Shown here in pieces: positions 16,835 to 26,030 of a stretch of DNA of 64,000 nucleotides. A program made the translations under genes and the position numbers. Source of the DNA: Bryobacteraceae bacterium (GTDB lineage: Bacteria > Acidobacteriota > Terriglobia > Bryobacterales > Bryobacteraceae). The first letter of the stretch is position 1. Every line of letters starts with the position of its first letter. Below the pieces are notes generated by a model. The model made no database searches. It saw nothing but the letters and a program-made list of their open reading frames with translations, and had not been told where the DNA came from. The stretch is taken from positions 806,001-870,000 of the forward strand of contig BPGE01000001.1 of assembly GCA_026002875.1 (NCBI GenBank). Direction: 5' to 3'.

Positions 16835-17779
16835 ATGGGAGAGATGCCCGTCCGCATTTCCATGGGCTCCTGGTCGTTCGCCTTCGGACCCTACGCGGCC
16901 GAGCCGAAGCCTCTCGAGGAGATCGCCCGCCGCCTCGCGCGCGCCGGCTACGACGGCATCGAGCTCAACGGCTTCCCCCCGCACGCCACGCTCGAGCGCT
17001 ACTCCGCCCGGGCCGCCCGCGCCGAACTGAAATCCCTTCTCGGCGGCCTCGGCCTCGGCGTCTCCGGCTACTCGGCCGATCTGAGCGCCTGGAATCCCAC
17101 TCTGGAGGAAAACCGCCAGGCCTACCTCGACCGCTTCCGCCGCCTCGTCGAACTCTGCCTCGACCTCGGGAGCCCGATGATCCGCGTCGACACCGGAACC
17201 GCTCCCGGCTCGCTCACCGACCGCGAGTACCACGCCGCCTTCCATCATCTGGCCGATCTCTGGCGCGAGTGCGCCGACGCAGCCCGCGAGGCGCGCGTCG
17301 TCATGGCCTGGGAGTTCGAGCCCGGCTTCATCTTCAACAAGCCTTCCGAGGTGCTCGGCCTCTATGAACTGGTCGGCCACCCCTGGTTCCGCATCCTGTT
17401 CGACACCGCCCACGCCTACATGTGCTCGGTTGTCGGCGCGCGCCAGCACGGACCCAGAGAAACTCTCGAGGGCGGCGTGGCCGAGTTCATCGAAAAGCTC
17501 GGCCCCGCCATCGGCGCCGTCCACGTCATCGACAGCGACGGCACGCTCTACGGCGACGACACCAGCCACCACGTGCCCATCGGCCAGGGGCGCGTCCCGT
17601 GGCGCTTCGTCGCTCCCGCTCTGGCGGCTCTGCCCCGCATCGAGTGGTGGTGCGCCGACCTGTGCTTCTACCCAGGCGCCTGGGAGATGGTCGAGGACAA
17701 CCTCCGCGCCGCGCGCGAAATCGCCGCCCTCGCCCAGCCGCCTTCATCTCCTTCCGCACCCCGTCCCGGAGGTTCCTGA
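16835..17779 (+). CDS. Sugar phosphate isomerase/epimerase (xylose-isomerase-like TIM barrel)
   Basis: The protein (up to 314 residues) belongs to the AP-endonuclease-2/xylose-isomerase-like TIM-barrel family. Visible metal-site motifs are WEFEPGF (Glu), LFDTAHAY (Asp/His) and HVIDSDG. Members isomerise or epimerise sugars, inositols or related polyols. No signal peptide, so it is cytoplasmic. ATG 16844 (MPVRISM) is the more likely start given the -10-like box just upstream. Its stop overlaps the start of the amidohydrolase gene (TGATG), so the two form an operon. Confidence 0.8.
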   Translation: MGEMPVRISMGSWSFAFGPYAAEPKPLEEIARRLARAGYDGIELNGFPPHATLERYSARAARAELKSLLGGLGLGVSGYSADLSAWNPTLEENRQAYLDRFRRLVELCLDLGSPMIRVDTGTAPGSLTDREYHAAFHHLADLWRECADAAREARVVMAWEFEPGFIFNKPSEVLGLYELVGHPWFRILFDTAHAYMCSVVGARQHGPRETLEGGVAEFIEKLGPAIGAVHVIDSDGTLYGDDTSHHVPIGQGRVPWRFVAPALAALPRIEWWCADLCFYPGAWEMVEDNLRAAREIAALAQPPSSPSAPRPGGS

Positions 17780-19020
17780 TGCGACTCCTGTCCCTCGCCC
17801 TGCTCGCCGCCCTGTCCGCCGCCGCGCAGCCCGCCTACGACCTGCTCCTCAAAGGCGGCCACCTGATCGACCCGAAGAACAACGTCAGCGCCCGCCGCGA
17901 CATCGCCGTCGCCAACGGAAAGATCGCCCGCGTCGCTCCGGTCATCGACCCGGCGCAGGCTGCCCGCGTCGTCGACGTCGCCGGCCTCTACGTCACCCCC
18001 GGCATCATCGACATGCACGTCCACGTCTACGCGGGCACCGGTCTGAAAGGCGTCTACACCGGCGATCTCAGCGTCTACCCGGACGGCTTCTCCTTCCGCA
18101 CCGGCGTCACCACCATGGTCGACGCCGGCACCGCGGGCTGGCGCAATTTCCCTGATTTCCGCCACCGCGTCATCGACCGCGCCCGCACGCGCGTGCTGGC
18201 CTTTCTCAACATCGTCGGCGGCGGCATGGGCATCACCAGCGAGGACGACCCCGCCGACATGCTGCCCGAGCCCGCCATCCGCGTGGCCCGCGAGCACAAA
18301 GACCTGATCGTGGGCATCAAGGTCGCCCACTACAGCAAGGAGGGCTGGCCCGATGTCGACAACGCCCGCAAGGCCGCCGACGAACTGAAGCTCCCCATCA
18401 TGGTCGACTTCGGCTGGACGAACGAAAACCGCAACCTGAAAATCCTGATGGAGGACAAGCTCCGTCCGGGCGACATTTACACGCACTGCTACTCCGGCCA
18501 CCGCGACGAGCTGCTCGGCGGAAAAACCAACCCCGCCATGTGGACCGGACGCAAACGCGGCATCATTTTCGACGTCGGCCACGGCGGCGGCAGCTTCTAC
18601 TGGAACATCGCCGTGCCGATGACCCGCGAGGGCTTCTGGCCCGATTCCATCTCCACCGATCTCCACGTGGGCAGCATGAACGCCGGCATGAAAGACATGA
18701 CCAACGTCATGTCCAAGATCCTCAACCTCGGCGCTTCGCTCGAGGACGTCGTCCGCATGTCGACCTGGGCCCCGGCGCGCCAGATCGGCCGCCCCGACCT
18801 CGGCCACCTGACCGAAGGCGCCGAAGCCGACATCACCGTGCTCAGTGTGAACAAGGGCAAATTCGGTTTCGTCGACGCCGCCGGCGCCCGCTTCGACGGC
18901 GGCCGGCTTCTGACGGCGGAACTCACGGTCAAGGGAGGCGCGGTGGTCTGGGACCGCCTCGGCCGCGCCGCCCAGCACTGGGAGAAATTTCCCTACAAAA
19001 AGCGCGAACGCCCGCGCTGA
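17779..19020 (+). CDS. Exported amidohydrolase/deacetylase family metallohydrolase
   Basis: ATG 17779 overlaps the preceding stop and has an upstream GGAGG; the frame is open earlier but only here does a signal peptide begin (MRLLSLALLAALSAAAQ). The 413-residue enzyme carries the dihydroorotase-like metal motif DMHVHVY, a likely bridging/ligand His in THCYSGH and FDVGHGGG, and STDLHVGS near the C-terminal end of the barrel. It resembles the Atu3266/EF_0837 group of deacetylase-like amidohydrolases. Substrate unknown. Coupling with a sugar isomerase suggests a step in catabolism of an acylated sugar or a secondary metabolite. Confidence 0.85.
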   Translation: MRLLSLALLAALSAAAQPAYDLLLKGGHLIDPKNNVSARRDIAVANGKIARVAPVIDPAQAARVVDVAGLYVTPGIIDMHVHVYAGTGLKGVYTGDLSVYPDGFSFRTGVTTMVDAGTAGWRNFPDFRHRVIDRARTRVLAFLNIVGGGMGITSEDDPADMLPEPAIRVAREHKDLIVGIKVAHYSKEGWPDVDNARKAADELKLPIMVDFGWTNENRNLKILMEDKLRPGDIYTHCYSGHRDELLGGKTNPAMWTGRKRGIIFDVGHGGGSFYWNIAVPMTREGFWPDSISTDLHVGSMNAGMKDMTNVMSKILNLGASLEDVVRMSTWAPARQIGRPDLGHLTEGAEADITVLSVNKGKFGFVDAAGARFDGGRLLTAELTVKGGAVVWDRLGRAAQHWEKFPYKKRERPR

Positions 19021-19032
19021 CGCGGCCGCCGC

Positions 19033-19815
19033 TTACCTGGCGGGTTCGAACGGCCACACCGAAGTGGTCGAGAAGCCCCCGTCCACCGCGATCACCTGCC
19101 CGGTGATATAGTCCGAGCCGCTCCCGGCCAGAAACACCGCCAGCGGGGCGATGTCGGCGGGCGAGCCCAGCCGCGCGATCGGCTGCGTCCCTTTCAGCCA
19201 CTCGCGCATCTCCGGCGCCTGCCACATCTCCCGGTTCAGGTCCGTCAGAATGAAGCCCGGCGCGATGCAGTTCACCTGGATGTTGTGCCGCCCCCATTCG
19301 GCCGCCAGCATCCGCGTCAGCCCGGCCAGCGCCGACTTCGTCGCCCCGTAGACGGAGGCGTAGGGCAGCCCCAGCACCGACGTCAGGCTGCCGATGAACA
19401 CCACCTTGCCCCGCCCGCGCGCGATCATGCCGCGGCCGGCCATCTGCGTCAGCTCGAACAGCCCCGTCAGGTTGGTCTCCACGATCCGCGCGTATTCCTC
19501 CGGCGCGTAGTCCGTCATCGGCTTGCGCAGATTGATGCCGGCCACGTTCATCAGGATGTCGCAGGCGGCCGCCGCTTCGGCCGCCCGCAGCCGCGACTCG
19601 CGCGAGGAGACGTCCAGCTCGAGCGCCTCCGCCCTGCAGCCTTCGGCCCGCAGCCGCCCCGCGGCTTCCTCGAGCGCCGCCAGGTTGCGCGAGGCAAGGA
19701 CCGTCTCCGCGCCGGCCCGCGCCAGCGCCTCCGCGATCGCCAGCCCGATGCCGCGGCTTGCTCCCGCCACCAGCGCCCGGCGGCCGTCCAGCCGGAACCA
19801 GGTTTCGACCTTCAT
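19033..19815 (-). CDS. SDR family oxidoreductase, gluconate 5-dehydrogenase-like
   Basis: Start ATG 19815 gives 260 residues; the frame extends 12 codons further but a TAGGCT box 7 nt before 19815 supports the later start. Classical SDR motifs are complete: AGASRGIG, NVAG, the catalytic Ser in FIGSLTS and YGATK, and the C-terminal TGQVIAVDGG. Members of this subgroup oxidise sugar acids such as gluconate or related polyols with NAD(P). It is convergent with the amidohydrolase gene (12 bases apart) and divergent from cheY. Confidence 0.85.
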   Translation of the reverse strand: MKVETWFRLDGRRALVAGASRGIGLAIAEALARAGAETVLASRNLAALEEAAGRLRAEGCRAEALELDVSSRESRLRAAEAAAACDILMNVAGINLRKPMTDYAPEEYARIVETNLTGLFELTQMAGRGMIARGRGKVVFIGSLTSVLGLPYASVYGATKSALAGLTRMLAAEWGRHNIQVNCIAPGFILTDLNREMWQAPEMREWLKGTQPIARLGSPADIAPLAVFLAGSGSDYITGQVIAVDGGFSTTSVWPFEPAR

Positions 19816-19822
19816 GCCAGAC

Positions 19823-19828
19823 AGCCTA
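19823..19828 (-). promoter_or_regulatory. -10-like TAGGCT before the SDR gene
   Basis: Reverse-strand TAGGCT, 7 nt before ATG 19815, with no Shine-Dalgarno: a leaderless-type promoter candidate. Confidence 0.45.
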
Positions 19829-19909
19829 TCAGGCCGGGCCCGCATTTTCACTCACGCCCCGCCGCCCCATGCCGATAAGCGCACCAGAAAACAGGGAGGT
19901 TCGCAGCCC

Positions 19910-20281
19910 ATGCCTGTGGATGTCATGATCGTCGACGACTCCGCCGCCATCCGGAAGATCCTTCACCGCGTGCTGTTGCAGGCCGACGTGCCGCTCGGCA
20001 AGGTGATCGAGGCGGGCGACGGCGTCGAGGCGCTCGAGAAGCTGAAGAGCACGAAAGTCGGCCTCATTCTCTCCGACATCAACATGCCGAACATGGACGG
20101 CCTGGCGCTGCTCGGCGCGCTGAAGGCTCAGGAGTCCACGCGCGACGTGCCCGTCATCATGGTCACGACGGAAGGATCGAGCTCGCGCGTCATGGAAGCC
20201 GTCAATCTCGGCGCTTCCGGCTATGTGCGGAAGCCCTTCACCGCCGAGCAGATCAAGGAAAAGCTGGCCGGCCTGTTCTGA
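19910..20281 (+). CDS. cheY: CheY-like response regulator
   Basis: ATG 19910 is preceded by an AGGGAGG ribosome site. The 123-residue protein is a single receiver domain: acidic pair D9/D10, phospho-acceptor D56 (SDINMPNMDGL), T86/T87 (VTTEG) and K108 (YVRKPF). It should be phosphorylated by a CheA kinase, not present here, and act on the flagellar switch or another partner. The stop overlaps the next frame (TGATG), and cheX and a cheW-like gene follow, indicating a chemotaxis operon. Confidence 0.9.
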   Translation: MPVDVMIVDDSAAIRKILHRVLLQADVPLGKVIEAGDGVEALEKLKSTKVGLILSDINMPNMDGLALLGALKAQESTRDVPVIMVTTEGSSSRVMEAVNLGASGYVRKPFTAEQIKEKLAGLF

Positions 20282-20313
20282 TGCGCGCCGCCCCTGACGA
20301 GGAGCCATCCGCC

Positions 20314-20844
20314 ATGACACATGAAAAACTCGTCGCTTTCATCCGGACTTCCACCCGCGACGTTTTCACCACCATGCTCGGCCTCGAACTGACCGATGGC
20401 GAGCCGTTCATCAAGGAGGAAGCCCCCGCGCCGACCGACGGCGTTCTCGCCCTCATCGGCCTCGCCGGCCGCTGGGCCGGCTCCGGCACCTTCTCCTGCA
20501 CCGCGCCGACGGCGATGCGCCTGGCCTCGCAGCTGCTGATGCAGTCTTACGAAGCCATCGACGAGGAGGTCCTCGACGCGGTCGGCGAAATCACCAACAT
20601 GGTCATCGGCAACGTCAAGACCGCGCTCGAGGAAGAGCTCGGCCCGATGGGCCTGTCCATCCCCACCGTCATCTACGGCCGGAATTTCACGACGCGCAGC
20701 ATCGGCCACAGCAAGTGGACCGTCGTCCCCTTCCACCTCGACACCGAGATCATCGAGGTCCACCTGTGCCTGGCCCCCAGCAAAGACCCGGCCCCGCTGC
20801 GCATCCAGAAAGACCATCCCGCCGCCGTGCTGTCGATCGAGTAA
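20314..20844 (+). CDS. cheX: CheX-type chemotaxis phosphatase
   Basis: CheX dephosphorylates CheY-P. The 176-residue product contains the family active-site motif E-x-x-N in VGEITNMVIGN and ends with a typical beta-strand IIEVHLCLA. ATG 20314 is chosen because GAGGAG lies at 20299-20304; an ATG at 20281 overlapping cheY is possible but has no such site. One copy of the ExxN helix is seen, as in CheX rather than CheC. Confidence 0.85.
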   Translation: MTHEKLVAFIRTSTRDVFTTMLGLELTDGEPFIKEEAPAPTDGVLALIGLAGRWAGSGTFSCTAPTAMRLASQLLMQSYEAIDEEVLDAVGEITNMVIGNVKTALEEELGPMGLSIPTVIYGRNFTTRSIGHSKWTVVPFHLDTEIIEVHLCLAPSKDPAPLRIQKDHPAAVLSIE

Positions 20845-20850
20845 GCCGCC

Positions 20851-21312
20851 ATGTCCGCCCCGGCCGTCCACCCCCTGCGCTTCATCATCGTCCGCCTCGC
20901 CGGGCGCGACTTCGCCGTCCCTGCCGCCCGCATCTGCGGGATGCTGCTGCGCAACACCGCCACGCTCCGCCCCGGACAGCCCGCGGGTCCGCTCCGCTAC
21001 AGCCTCGAACTGCAGTCCCGCTCCGTGCCCGTCCTCGTCCCGCACGCCCTGCTCGGACTGGAAGAGCGCTCCCCGTCTTCCCGCGCCTGCCTTCTTCTCA
21101 TCCGCGACGCATCGCGCCACCCGGCGCCTCCGCCCGCTGATGCCGCCTTCGCTCTCGCGGTCGACTCCGTCTCGCGGCTCGAGGAAATTCCCCCGTCGCT
21201 CTACCGAGCCCCGGGCCGCGTCCGCCTCGGCGAAGCATGGCGCGACGTCCTCGACCCCGACCAGCTTTACCGCACGGCTCTCGCCGAAGCCGCCAGCCCC
21301 GTGACGAAATAG
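20851..21312 (+). CDS. CheW-like coupling domain protein
   Basis: The 153-residue protein matches the CheW fold loosely: an opening strand RFIIVRLAGRDFAVPAARICGML, then a later ALAVDSVSRLEEIPP strand-turn typical of CheW. CheW domains bridge receptors and CheA. The middle is divergent, and the domain may be specialised. It follows cheX after 6 bases. Its last 46 bases overlap the convergent 3' end of holB. Confidence 0.7.
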   Translation: MSAPAVHPLRFIIVRLAGRDFAVPAARICGMLLRNTATLRPGQPAGPLRYSLELQSRSVPVLVPHALLGLEERSPSSRACLLLIRDASRHPAPPPADAAFALAVDSVSRLEEIPPSLYRAPGRVRLGEAWRDVLDPDQLYRTALAEAASPVTK

Positions 21313-22334
21313 TCCGCCACGGCCGCTTTCTGCACGTTCCGCCGCTCCAGCCCGTCCCAGGCGTCCACGCGCTCCACCGCCTCCCGCACCCACTCGAAGT
21401 CCACGCGCGCCGCCAGCTTCTCCAGCCTGTCTTTCACGTCCCCGTTCCGCAGCCTGTCCGATCCGCTCTGCAACGCCAGCACGTCCTCCAGCAGCGCGTA
21501 CATCGCGGGCGCGTACTGGCTCAGCTTCTCCGTCTTGCTGGACAGCAGCCCCTGGCTCGCTTTCACCCACTGCGCGAAGCCCGCCGCCCCCGCCGCCGCT
21601 TCCAGCATCGCCAGCGCCAGCGCCCGCCTCTTCTCGTATTCGGCGAGGTCCAGCGTCGCCGCCACGCCCGGGCATCCCCCGGCCAGAGCGATCCGCCGTT
21701 GCGCGTCCTTCCAGCCCATGGCCCGCGCCGCTTCCGCCATCTCCGCCTCGTTGAGCGGCGTCATCCAGAACACGACGCTGCGCGACCGGATCGTGGCCGG
21801 CAGGTCGAACGGATTCACCGCCGTGACGAACAGCACCAGATGATCGGGCGGCTCCTCGAGCGTCTTCAGCAGCGCATCGGCCGCCTGCGCCCCGGCGCGG
21901 TCCATCCGGTCGATCAGGAACACGCGCCAGCGGCCTTTGAGCGGCCGCAGCTGCGCCCGGCTCCGCGCCAGCCGCATCTGCTGGATCGAGACCTGCCGCA
22001 GCGGGCCTTCCGGGCAGAACGTCACGAAATCGGGATGGCTGGCGAAAAATAGCGGCTCTTCGGCCCGTTTTTCACTGGGCCATTTTTCCCTTTCTTCGAT
22101 GATTTTCCGGTTTTCCGGCAGGCTCAAATCGTCCTTTTCCACTTTCTGCGCGATTTCCGCCGCCGCCTCCGGCGCCGCCTGCGCGAGCAGCCGCGCGGCG
22201 AACCGCCGGGCGAGCGTGGCCTTGCCCACGCCTTCCGGCCCGGCCAGCAGGATCGTCTGCGCGATCCGGCCGCTGTCGATCATGCGCTCCAGCGACGCCG
22301 CCGCCGTCCGGTTGCCGAAGAAGTTCTCAAACAC
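21267..22334 (-). CDS. holB: DNA polymerase III delta' subunit
   Basis: HolB is part of the clamp loader. The 355-residue protein has Walker A GPEGVGKAT (32-40), the SRC-like SRSVVF region and LLKTLEEPP, the delta' signature. No zinc-binding cysteines are present, unlike E. coli HolB, but the clamp-loader fold is clear. It overlaps tmk by 8 bases and is the last gene of a ten-gene minus-strand operon. Confidence 0.9.
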   Translation of the reverse strand: MFENFFGNRTAAASLERMIDSGRIAQTILLAGPEGVGKATLARRFAARLLAQAAPEAAAEIAQKVEKDDLSLPENRKIIEEREKWPSEKRAEEPLFFASHPDFVTFCPEGPLRQVSIQQMRLARSRAQLRPLKGRWRVFLIDRMDRAGAQAADALLKTLEEPPDHLVLFVTAVNPFDLPATIRSRSVVFWMTPLNEAEMAEAARAMGWKDAQRRIALAGGCPGVAATLDLAEYEKRRALALAMLEAAAGAAGFAQWVKASQGLLSSKTEKLSQYAPAMYALLEDVLALQSGSDRLRNGDVKDRLEKLAARVDFEWVREAVERVDAWDGLERRNVQKAAVADYFVTGLAASARAVR

Positions 22335-22983
22335 GCCGCCTCCGGAATTCCTCGAACGCGCTCCAGACCCGCATCTCCACGTCCTCGATGCTGCCGCGCC
22401 CGTCCACCGTCACGATGCGCCCGTGCATCCGGGCCAGCTCCTGATACCCGCGGGCCACGCGCTCGTAGAAAGCCTCGGCCTGCTCGTCCATCCGCGTTTC
22501 TTCGGCCGCCTCTTCCGCGTTCCGCGCCCGCGCCCTGCCGAGCCCTTCGGCCACGCCGATCTCCACGAGCACCGTGAAGTCCGGCTCGATGCCGCGGCAG
22601 GCGATGCGGTCGAGCTGATCGATCCACTCGAGCGCCAGCCCGCGCCCGTAGCCCTGGTAGGCCCGGGTCGAGTCCGTCCAGCGGTCGCACAGCACCGTGG
22701 CCCCGCGTTCAAGCGCGGGCCGGAGAATTTCGTCCACCATCTGCGCCCGGGCCGCGAAATAGAGCAGCATTTCCGCCACCGGGCTCATCCTTTCGTGCGC
22801 GGGGTCGAGCAGAATCGAGCGGATTTTCCTGCCGATGTCCGTCGTGCCCGGCTCGGCCAGCTCGAGCACCTCGCCGCCTTCCGCGCGCAGCCGTCCGGCC
22901 AGCCGCCGCATCTGCGTCGTCTTGCCGCTGCCGTCCAGTCCCTCAAAAGTCAGAAAGAGGCCGCGGCGGCTCGTCGTAGACAT
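22327..22983 (-). CDS. tmk: Thymidylate kinase
   Basis: Tmk phosphorylates dTMP to dTDP. The 218-residue enzyme has the P-loop GLDGSGKT (15-22), and CDRWTDSTRAYQG, the DRx-xxS-x-AYQG motif with Trp where Tyr is usual. The lid region contains Arg-rich RARARNAEEAAEETR. It overlaps the UDG gene by 41 bases upstream and holB by 8 bases downstream. Confidence 0.95.
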   Translation of the reverse strand: MSTTSRRGLFLTFEGLDGSGKTTQMRRLAGRLRAEGGEVLELAEPGTTDIGRKIRSILLDPAHERMSPVAEMLLYFAARAQMVDEILRPALERGATVLCDRWTDSTRAYQGYGRGLALEWIDQLDRIACRGIEPDFTVLVEIGVAEGLGRARARNAEEAAEETRMDEQAEAFYERVARGYQELARMHGRIVTVDGRGSIEDVEMRVWSAFEEFRRRRV

Positions 22984-23902
22984 AGTGCAGCACCTTCTTG
23001 AGGTCCTCCCACGCCTCCCGCTTGGCGTTCTGGTTGTACGGCCGCAGCAGGTAGGAGGGATGGTATGTGGGCATCACCGGGATGTCGCGCCACCAGTGCC
23101 AGCGGCCGCGCAGTTTCGTGATGCCCTCTTTCACCCCCAGCAGCGCCCTGGCCGCCGTCGCGCCGAGCGCGCAGATGGCCCGCGGCCGGATGACGCTCAG
23201 CTGCCGGTACAGGAACTGCCCGCAGATCTCCATCTCGTCCGGCTCGGGAGTGCGGTTCTTCGGCGGGCGGCACTTGACCACGTTGCAGATGTAGACGTGC
23301 TCGCGCCGCACGGTCATGCCTTCCTTCGCCGCCGTGTTGTTGATCATCTGCGTCAGCAGCTGGCCGGCGCGGCCGACAAACGGCAGGCCCTGCAGGTCTT
23401 CTTCCTCGCCCGGTCCTTCGCCCACGAACACGAGCCGCGCCTGCGGATTGCCGCTGCCGAACACGATGTTCGTGCGGCCTTCGCAGAGCTTGCAGCGGCG
23501 GCAGTCGCCGATGTCGGCGAGGATGCGCTCCAGCGTGTCGCCCTCCGGTCCGGCGTCGAACAGCGGCACGAGCCCCGCGCCGGCTGGGGCTGCAGGCTTG
23601 GCCGCCGGCGCCTCGGCTGGCCTCGCAGCGGCGGCGCGGACCGCTTCGGCAAGGGCGGGTCCGGGGGCGGCCGGCGGCGCCGTGCGGGCGGGAGCGGCCT
23701 TCGGCTCAGGGCGCACGGCCGCCGGAGGCGGGGCCGGCTTGCGCTCGTAACCGCCTGATTCCAGATTGGGTTTTTCGCTCTTCGCTTCGTTTCGCAATCC
23801 AGCCGGCGCGGGCAGGGCCGGGATGGAGGGTTCGAGGAAGAGCGTGTCGATGCCCAGATCGCGGTAGAACTCGAGCCACCGCCGCAGTTCGCGCCCGTCC
23901 AT
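22943..23902 (-). CDS. Family 4 uracil-DNA glycosylase with a long Ala/Pro linker
   Basis: This enzyme removes uracil from DNA. The catalytic domain (about 120-319) has motif GEGPGEEED and HPSYLLR, plus four cysteines (C134, C137, C211, C227) spaced as the [4Fe-4S] ligands of thermophilic-type family 4 UDGs. An extra N-terminal part (1-120) contains a short helix (RELRRWLEFYRDLG) and then about 70 residues rich in Ala and Pro, likely a flexible tether. Such extensions resemble those of phage SPO1 polymerase-like UDGs found in many bacteria. Confidence 0.9.
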   Translation of the reverse strand: MDGRELRRWLEFYRDLGIDTLFLEPSIPALPAPAGLRNEAKSEKPNLESGGYERKPAPPPAAVRPEPKAAPARTAPPAAPGPALAEAVRAAAARPAEAPAAKPAAPAGAGLVPLFDAGPEGDTLERILADIGDCRRCKLCEGRTNIVFGSGNPQARLVFVGEGPGEEEDLQGLPFVGRAGQLLTQMINNTAAKEGMTVRREHVYICNVVKCRPPKNRTPEPDEMEICGQFLYRQLSVIRPRAICALGATAARALLGVKEGITKLRGRWHWWRDIPVMPTYHPSYLLRPYNQNAKREAWEDLKKVLHYVYDEPPRPLSDF

Positions 23903-23909
23903 GCAGCTT

Positions 23910-25142
23910 TCAGCTCCGGCTGTAGAGGGTCAGGCGCAGTTTCAGCGCCTCGTCGAGGATGCGGTCGGCCAATTCGCGCTTTTTCGCGCGGGGCAGCTCG
24001 ATGACGTCGCCAGCCTGCGTGACGATCGTCACCTCGTTGTCGTCGCTTTCGAAGCCGAGCCCTTCGGCGGCGACATCGTTGGCCACCACCATGTGGCAAC
24101 GCTTGGCCTTCAGTTTCCGTTTGGCCTCGGCCACGACGTTTTCCGTTTCCGCCGCAAAGCCGATCAGCAGCTGCCCGCGCCCGGCGCGCTCGATCTCGGC
24201 GCCGGCTTCGGCGAGGATGTCGGGCGTGGGGTCGAGTTCGAGAGACATCCGCGTGGCCGTCTTCTTCATCTTCTGCGCGGGCACGTGGGCGACATGGTAA
24301 TCAGCCACGGCGGCGCTCTTGATGAGGATCGTGCTCTCGGGCAGGTGCGCCATGACGGCGTCGCGCATCTCGCGGGCGGTTTCCACGCGCACGAGCTCGA
24401 CGTGCAGGGGCGGCGCGAGCTCCACGGGACCGCTGACGAGGATCACCCGCGCTCCGCGCCAGGCGGCGGCTTCGGCCAGCGCGTAGCCCATCTTGCCGCT
24501 CGAGCGGTTCGACAGGAAGCGGACCGGGTCGATCGGCTCGCGCGTCGGTCCGGCGGTGACGAGCACCGTCTCGGAGTCCAGGTCGTGGCGGCGCGCCAGC
24601 AGATAGTGCGCCTCTTCGGCGATCCGCACCGGCTCGGGCAGCCGCCCGGCGCCGGTTTCGCCGCAGGCCAGTTCGCCTTCTTCGGGTTCCATGACCACGG
24701 CGCCGCGCGCCCGCAGCGCCGCCACGTTGGCCTGCGTAGCCGGGTTCTGCCACATCACCGTGTTCATCGACGGCGCCAGCAGCACCTGCCGGTCGAAGGC
24801 AAGAAACAGCGTGGAAAGGAAGTCATCGGCGAGCCCGTGCGCGAACTTGGCCAGCAGATCCGCCGTCGCCGGCGCGACGACGAGCAGGTCATGCTCGCGC
24901 GCGACTCCGATATGCTCGACGCTCGACGCCAGCACCTCCTCGGGGCTCGAGCCGAACAGCGAAGTGATGACCTTGCGCCCGGTCAGCGCGGCGAACGTCA
25001 GGGGACGGACGAACTCCTGCGCGGCGGCGGTCATCACGACCTGCGGCTGAATGCCGCGGCGCGCCAGTTCGCGCACCACCTCCGCCGCCTTGTAGGCGGC
25101 GATGCCGCCGCCCACGCCCACGACCGCGCGCCAGCTCGCCAT
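23910..25142 (-). CDS. coaBC: Bifunctional phosphopantothenoylcysteine decarboxylase/synthase
   Basis: CoaBC makes 4'-phosphopantetheine in two steps of coenzyme A synthesis. The N-terminal flavin-binding CoaC domain has the catalytic His in SVEHIGVA, an APSMN-type PxMN motif and the active-site Cys in CGETGAGRL. The C-terminal CoaB domain has TAGPTREPIDPVR and KSAAVADY. Length 410 is normal. It lies between rpoZ (13 bases) and the UDG gene (7 bases). Confidence 0.95.
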   Translation of the reverse strand: MASWRAVVGVGGGIAAYKAAEVVRELARRGIQPQVVMTAAAQEFVRPLTFAALTGRKVITSLFGSSPEEVLASSVEHIGVAREHDLLVVAPATADLLAKFAHGLADDFLSTLFLAFDRQVLLAPSMNTVMWQNPATQANVAALRARGAVVMEPEEGELACGETGAGRLPEPVRIAEEAHYLLARRHDLDSETVLVTAGPTREPIDPVRFLSNRSSGKMGYALAEAAAWRGARVILVSGPVELAPPLHVELVRVETAREMRDAVMAHLPESTILIKSAAVADYHVAHVPAQKMKKTATRMSLELDPTPDILAEAGAEIERAGRGQLLIGFAAETENVVAEAKRKLKAKRCHMVVANDVAAEGLGFESDDNEVTIVTQAGDVIELPRAKKRELADRILDEALKLRLTLYSRS

Positions 25143-25155
25143 GCCGCGCCCCGGG

Positions 25156-25398
25156 TCAGAGCTGCTCGCCGCCGCCCTGCTCAGGCTGCTGCGCCGCCGG
25201 ATCCCAGTACTGAATCAGCCCGCGGCGCACCTCTTCCATGGCCATGACCGTCGGCTTCTTGATGGTGCCGGGCAGCAGCGCCCGCTGACCGCTCTGCAGC
25301 TGCCGCGCGCGCTTGGCGGCGACGATGATGAACCGGTACACGCTCTGCTCCGGATCGTCCGGAATCACGTTGAAGGGCCTGCGCGTGTTCTCGCTCAT
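25156..25398 (-). CDS. rpoZ: RNA polymerase omega subunit
   Basis: The 80-residue product contains YRFIIVAAKRARQLQSG and the conserved TIKKPTVMAMEEV segment, the omega signature. ATG 25398 overlaps the gmk stop by 4 bases (ATGA), the standard gmk-rpoZ arrangement. Omega assists assembly of RNA polymerase and may carry the ppGpp site. Confidence 0.93.
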   Translation of the reverse strand: MSENTRRPFNVIPDDPEQSVYRFIIVAAKRARQLQSGQRALLPGTIKKPTVMAMEEVRRGLIQYWDPAAQQPEQGGGEQL

Positions 25399-26030
25399 GT
25401 CCCTGGCTCGCTCTCCTCTTGCTCGAATGTCTCCAGAATCCTGCGGACCCGCGCCTGCACCTGAGCGTCGCACGCGCGCAGGCGCGCCGTCCTGACTATC
25501 CACAGCAGGCGCTCGGATGCGGCCTGCAAATCGTCGTTGACCAGCACGTAATCGTATTGGCCGAAGTTCCGGATCTCCCCGGCGGCTTTCGCCAGCCGTT
25601 TGCGGATGACGTCTTCGCTGACGTCGCCCCGGGCTCTCAGGCGCTTTTCCAGCTCTTCGCGCGAGGGCGCCAGGATGAAGATGCTGACGGCCTGGGGGAT
25701 CTTTTCCTTTAATTGTCGCGCACCCTGCACGTCGATGTCGAGCACCACGTCGCGGCCCTCGGCCACGCCCTGGTCGACGTAGCGGCGGTGCGTGCCGTAG
25801 TAGTCGTCGAAGACCTGCGCCCACTCGATGAAGTCGCCGGCATCGATCATGCGGCGGAACTCCTCGCGCCGGACGAAATGGTACTCGCGCCCGTCCTGCT
25901 CCTGTCCCCGGGGGGCGCGCGTGGTGTAGCTGACGGAGAAGATCAGTCCCGGCTCGTGCGCCAGCAGGCTGTTGACCAGCGTGGATTTGCCCGAGCCCGA
26001 GGGGGCGGAGATGATGAAGATCTGGCTCAT
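25395..26030 (-). CDS. gmk: Guanylate kinase
   Basis: Gmk converts GMP to GDP. The 211-residue protein has the P-loop SAPSGSGKST (8-17), the GMP-binding SVSYTTRAPRGQEQDGREYHF and LDIDVQGARQLK. It overlaps yicC upstream and rpoZ downstream by 4 bases each. Confidence 0.96.
   Translation of the reverse strand: MSQIFIISAPSGSGKSTLVNSLLAHEPGLIFSVSYTTRAPRGQEQDGREYHFVRREEFRRMIDAGDFIEWAQVFDDYYGTHRRYVDQGVAEGRDVVLDIDVQGARQLKEKIPQAVSIFILAPSREELEKRLRARGDVSEDVIRKRLAKAAGEIRNFGQYDYVLVNDDLQAASERLLWIVRTARLRACDAQVQARVRRILETFEQEESEPGT

Noticed and set aside
25496-25504. CTATCCACA, one mismatch from a DnaA box, inside gmk near the skew flip
   Set aside because: It is single, within a coding gene, and has no neighbouring boxes or A/T-rich unwinding region.
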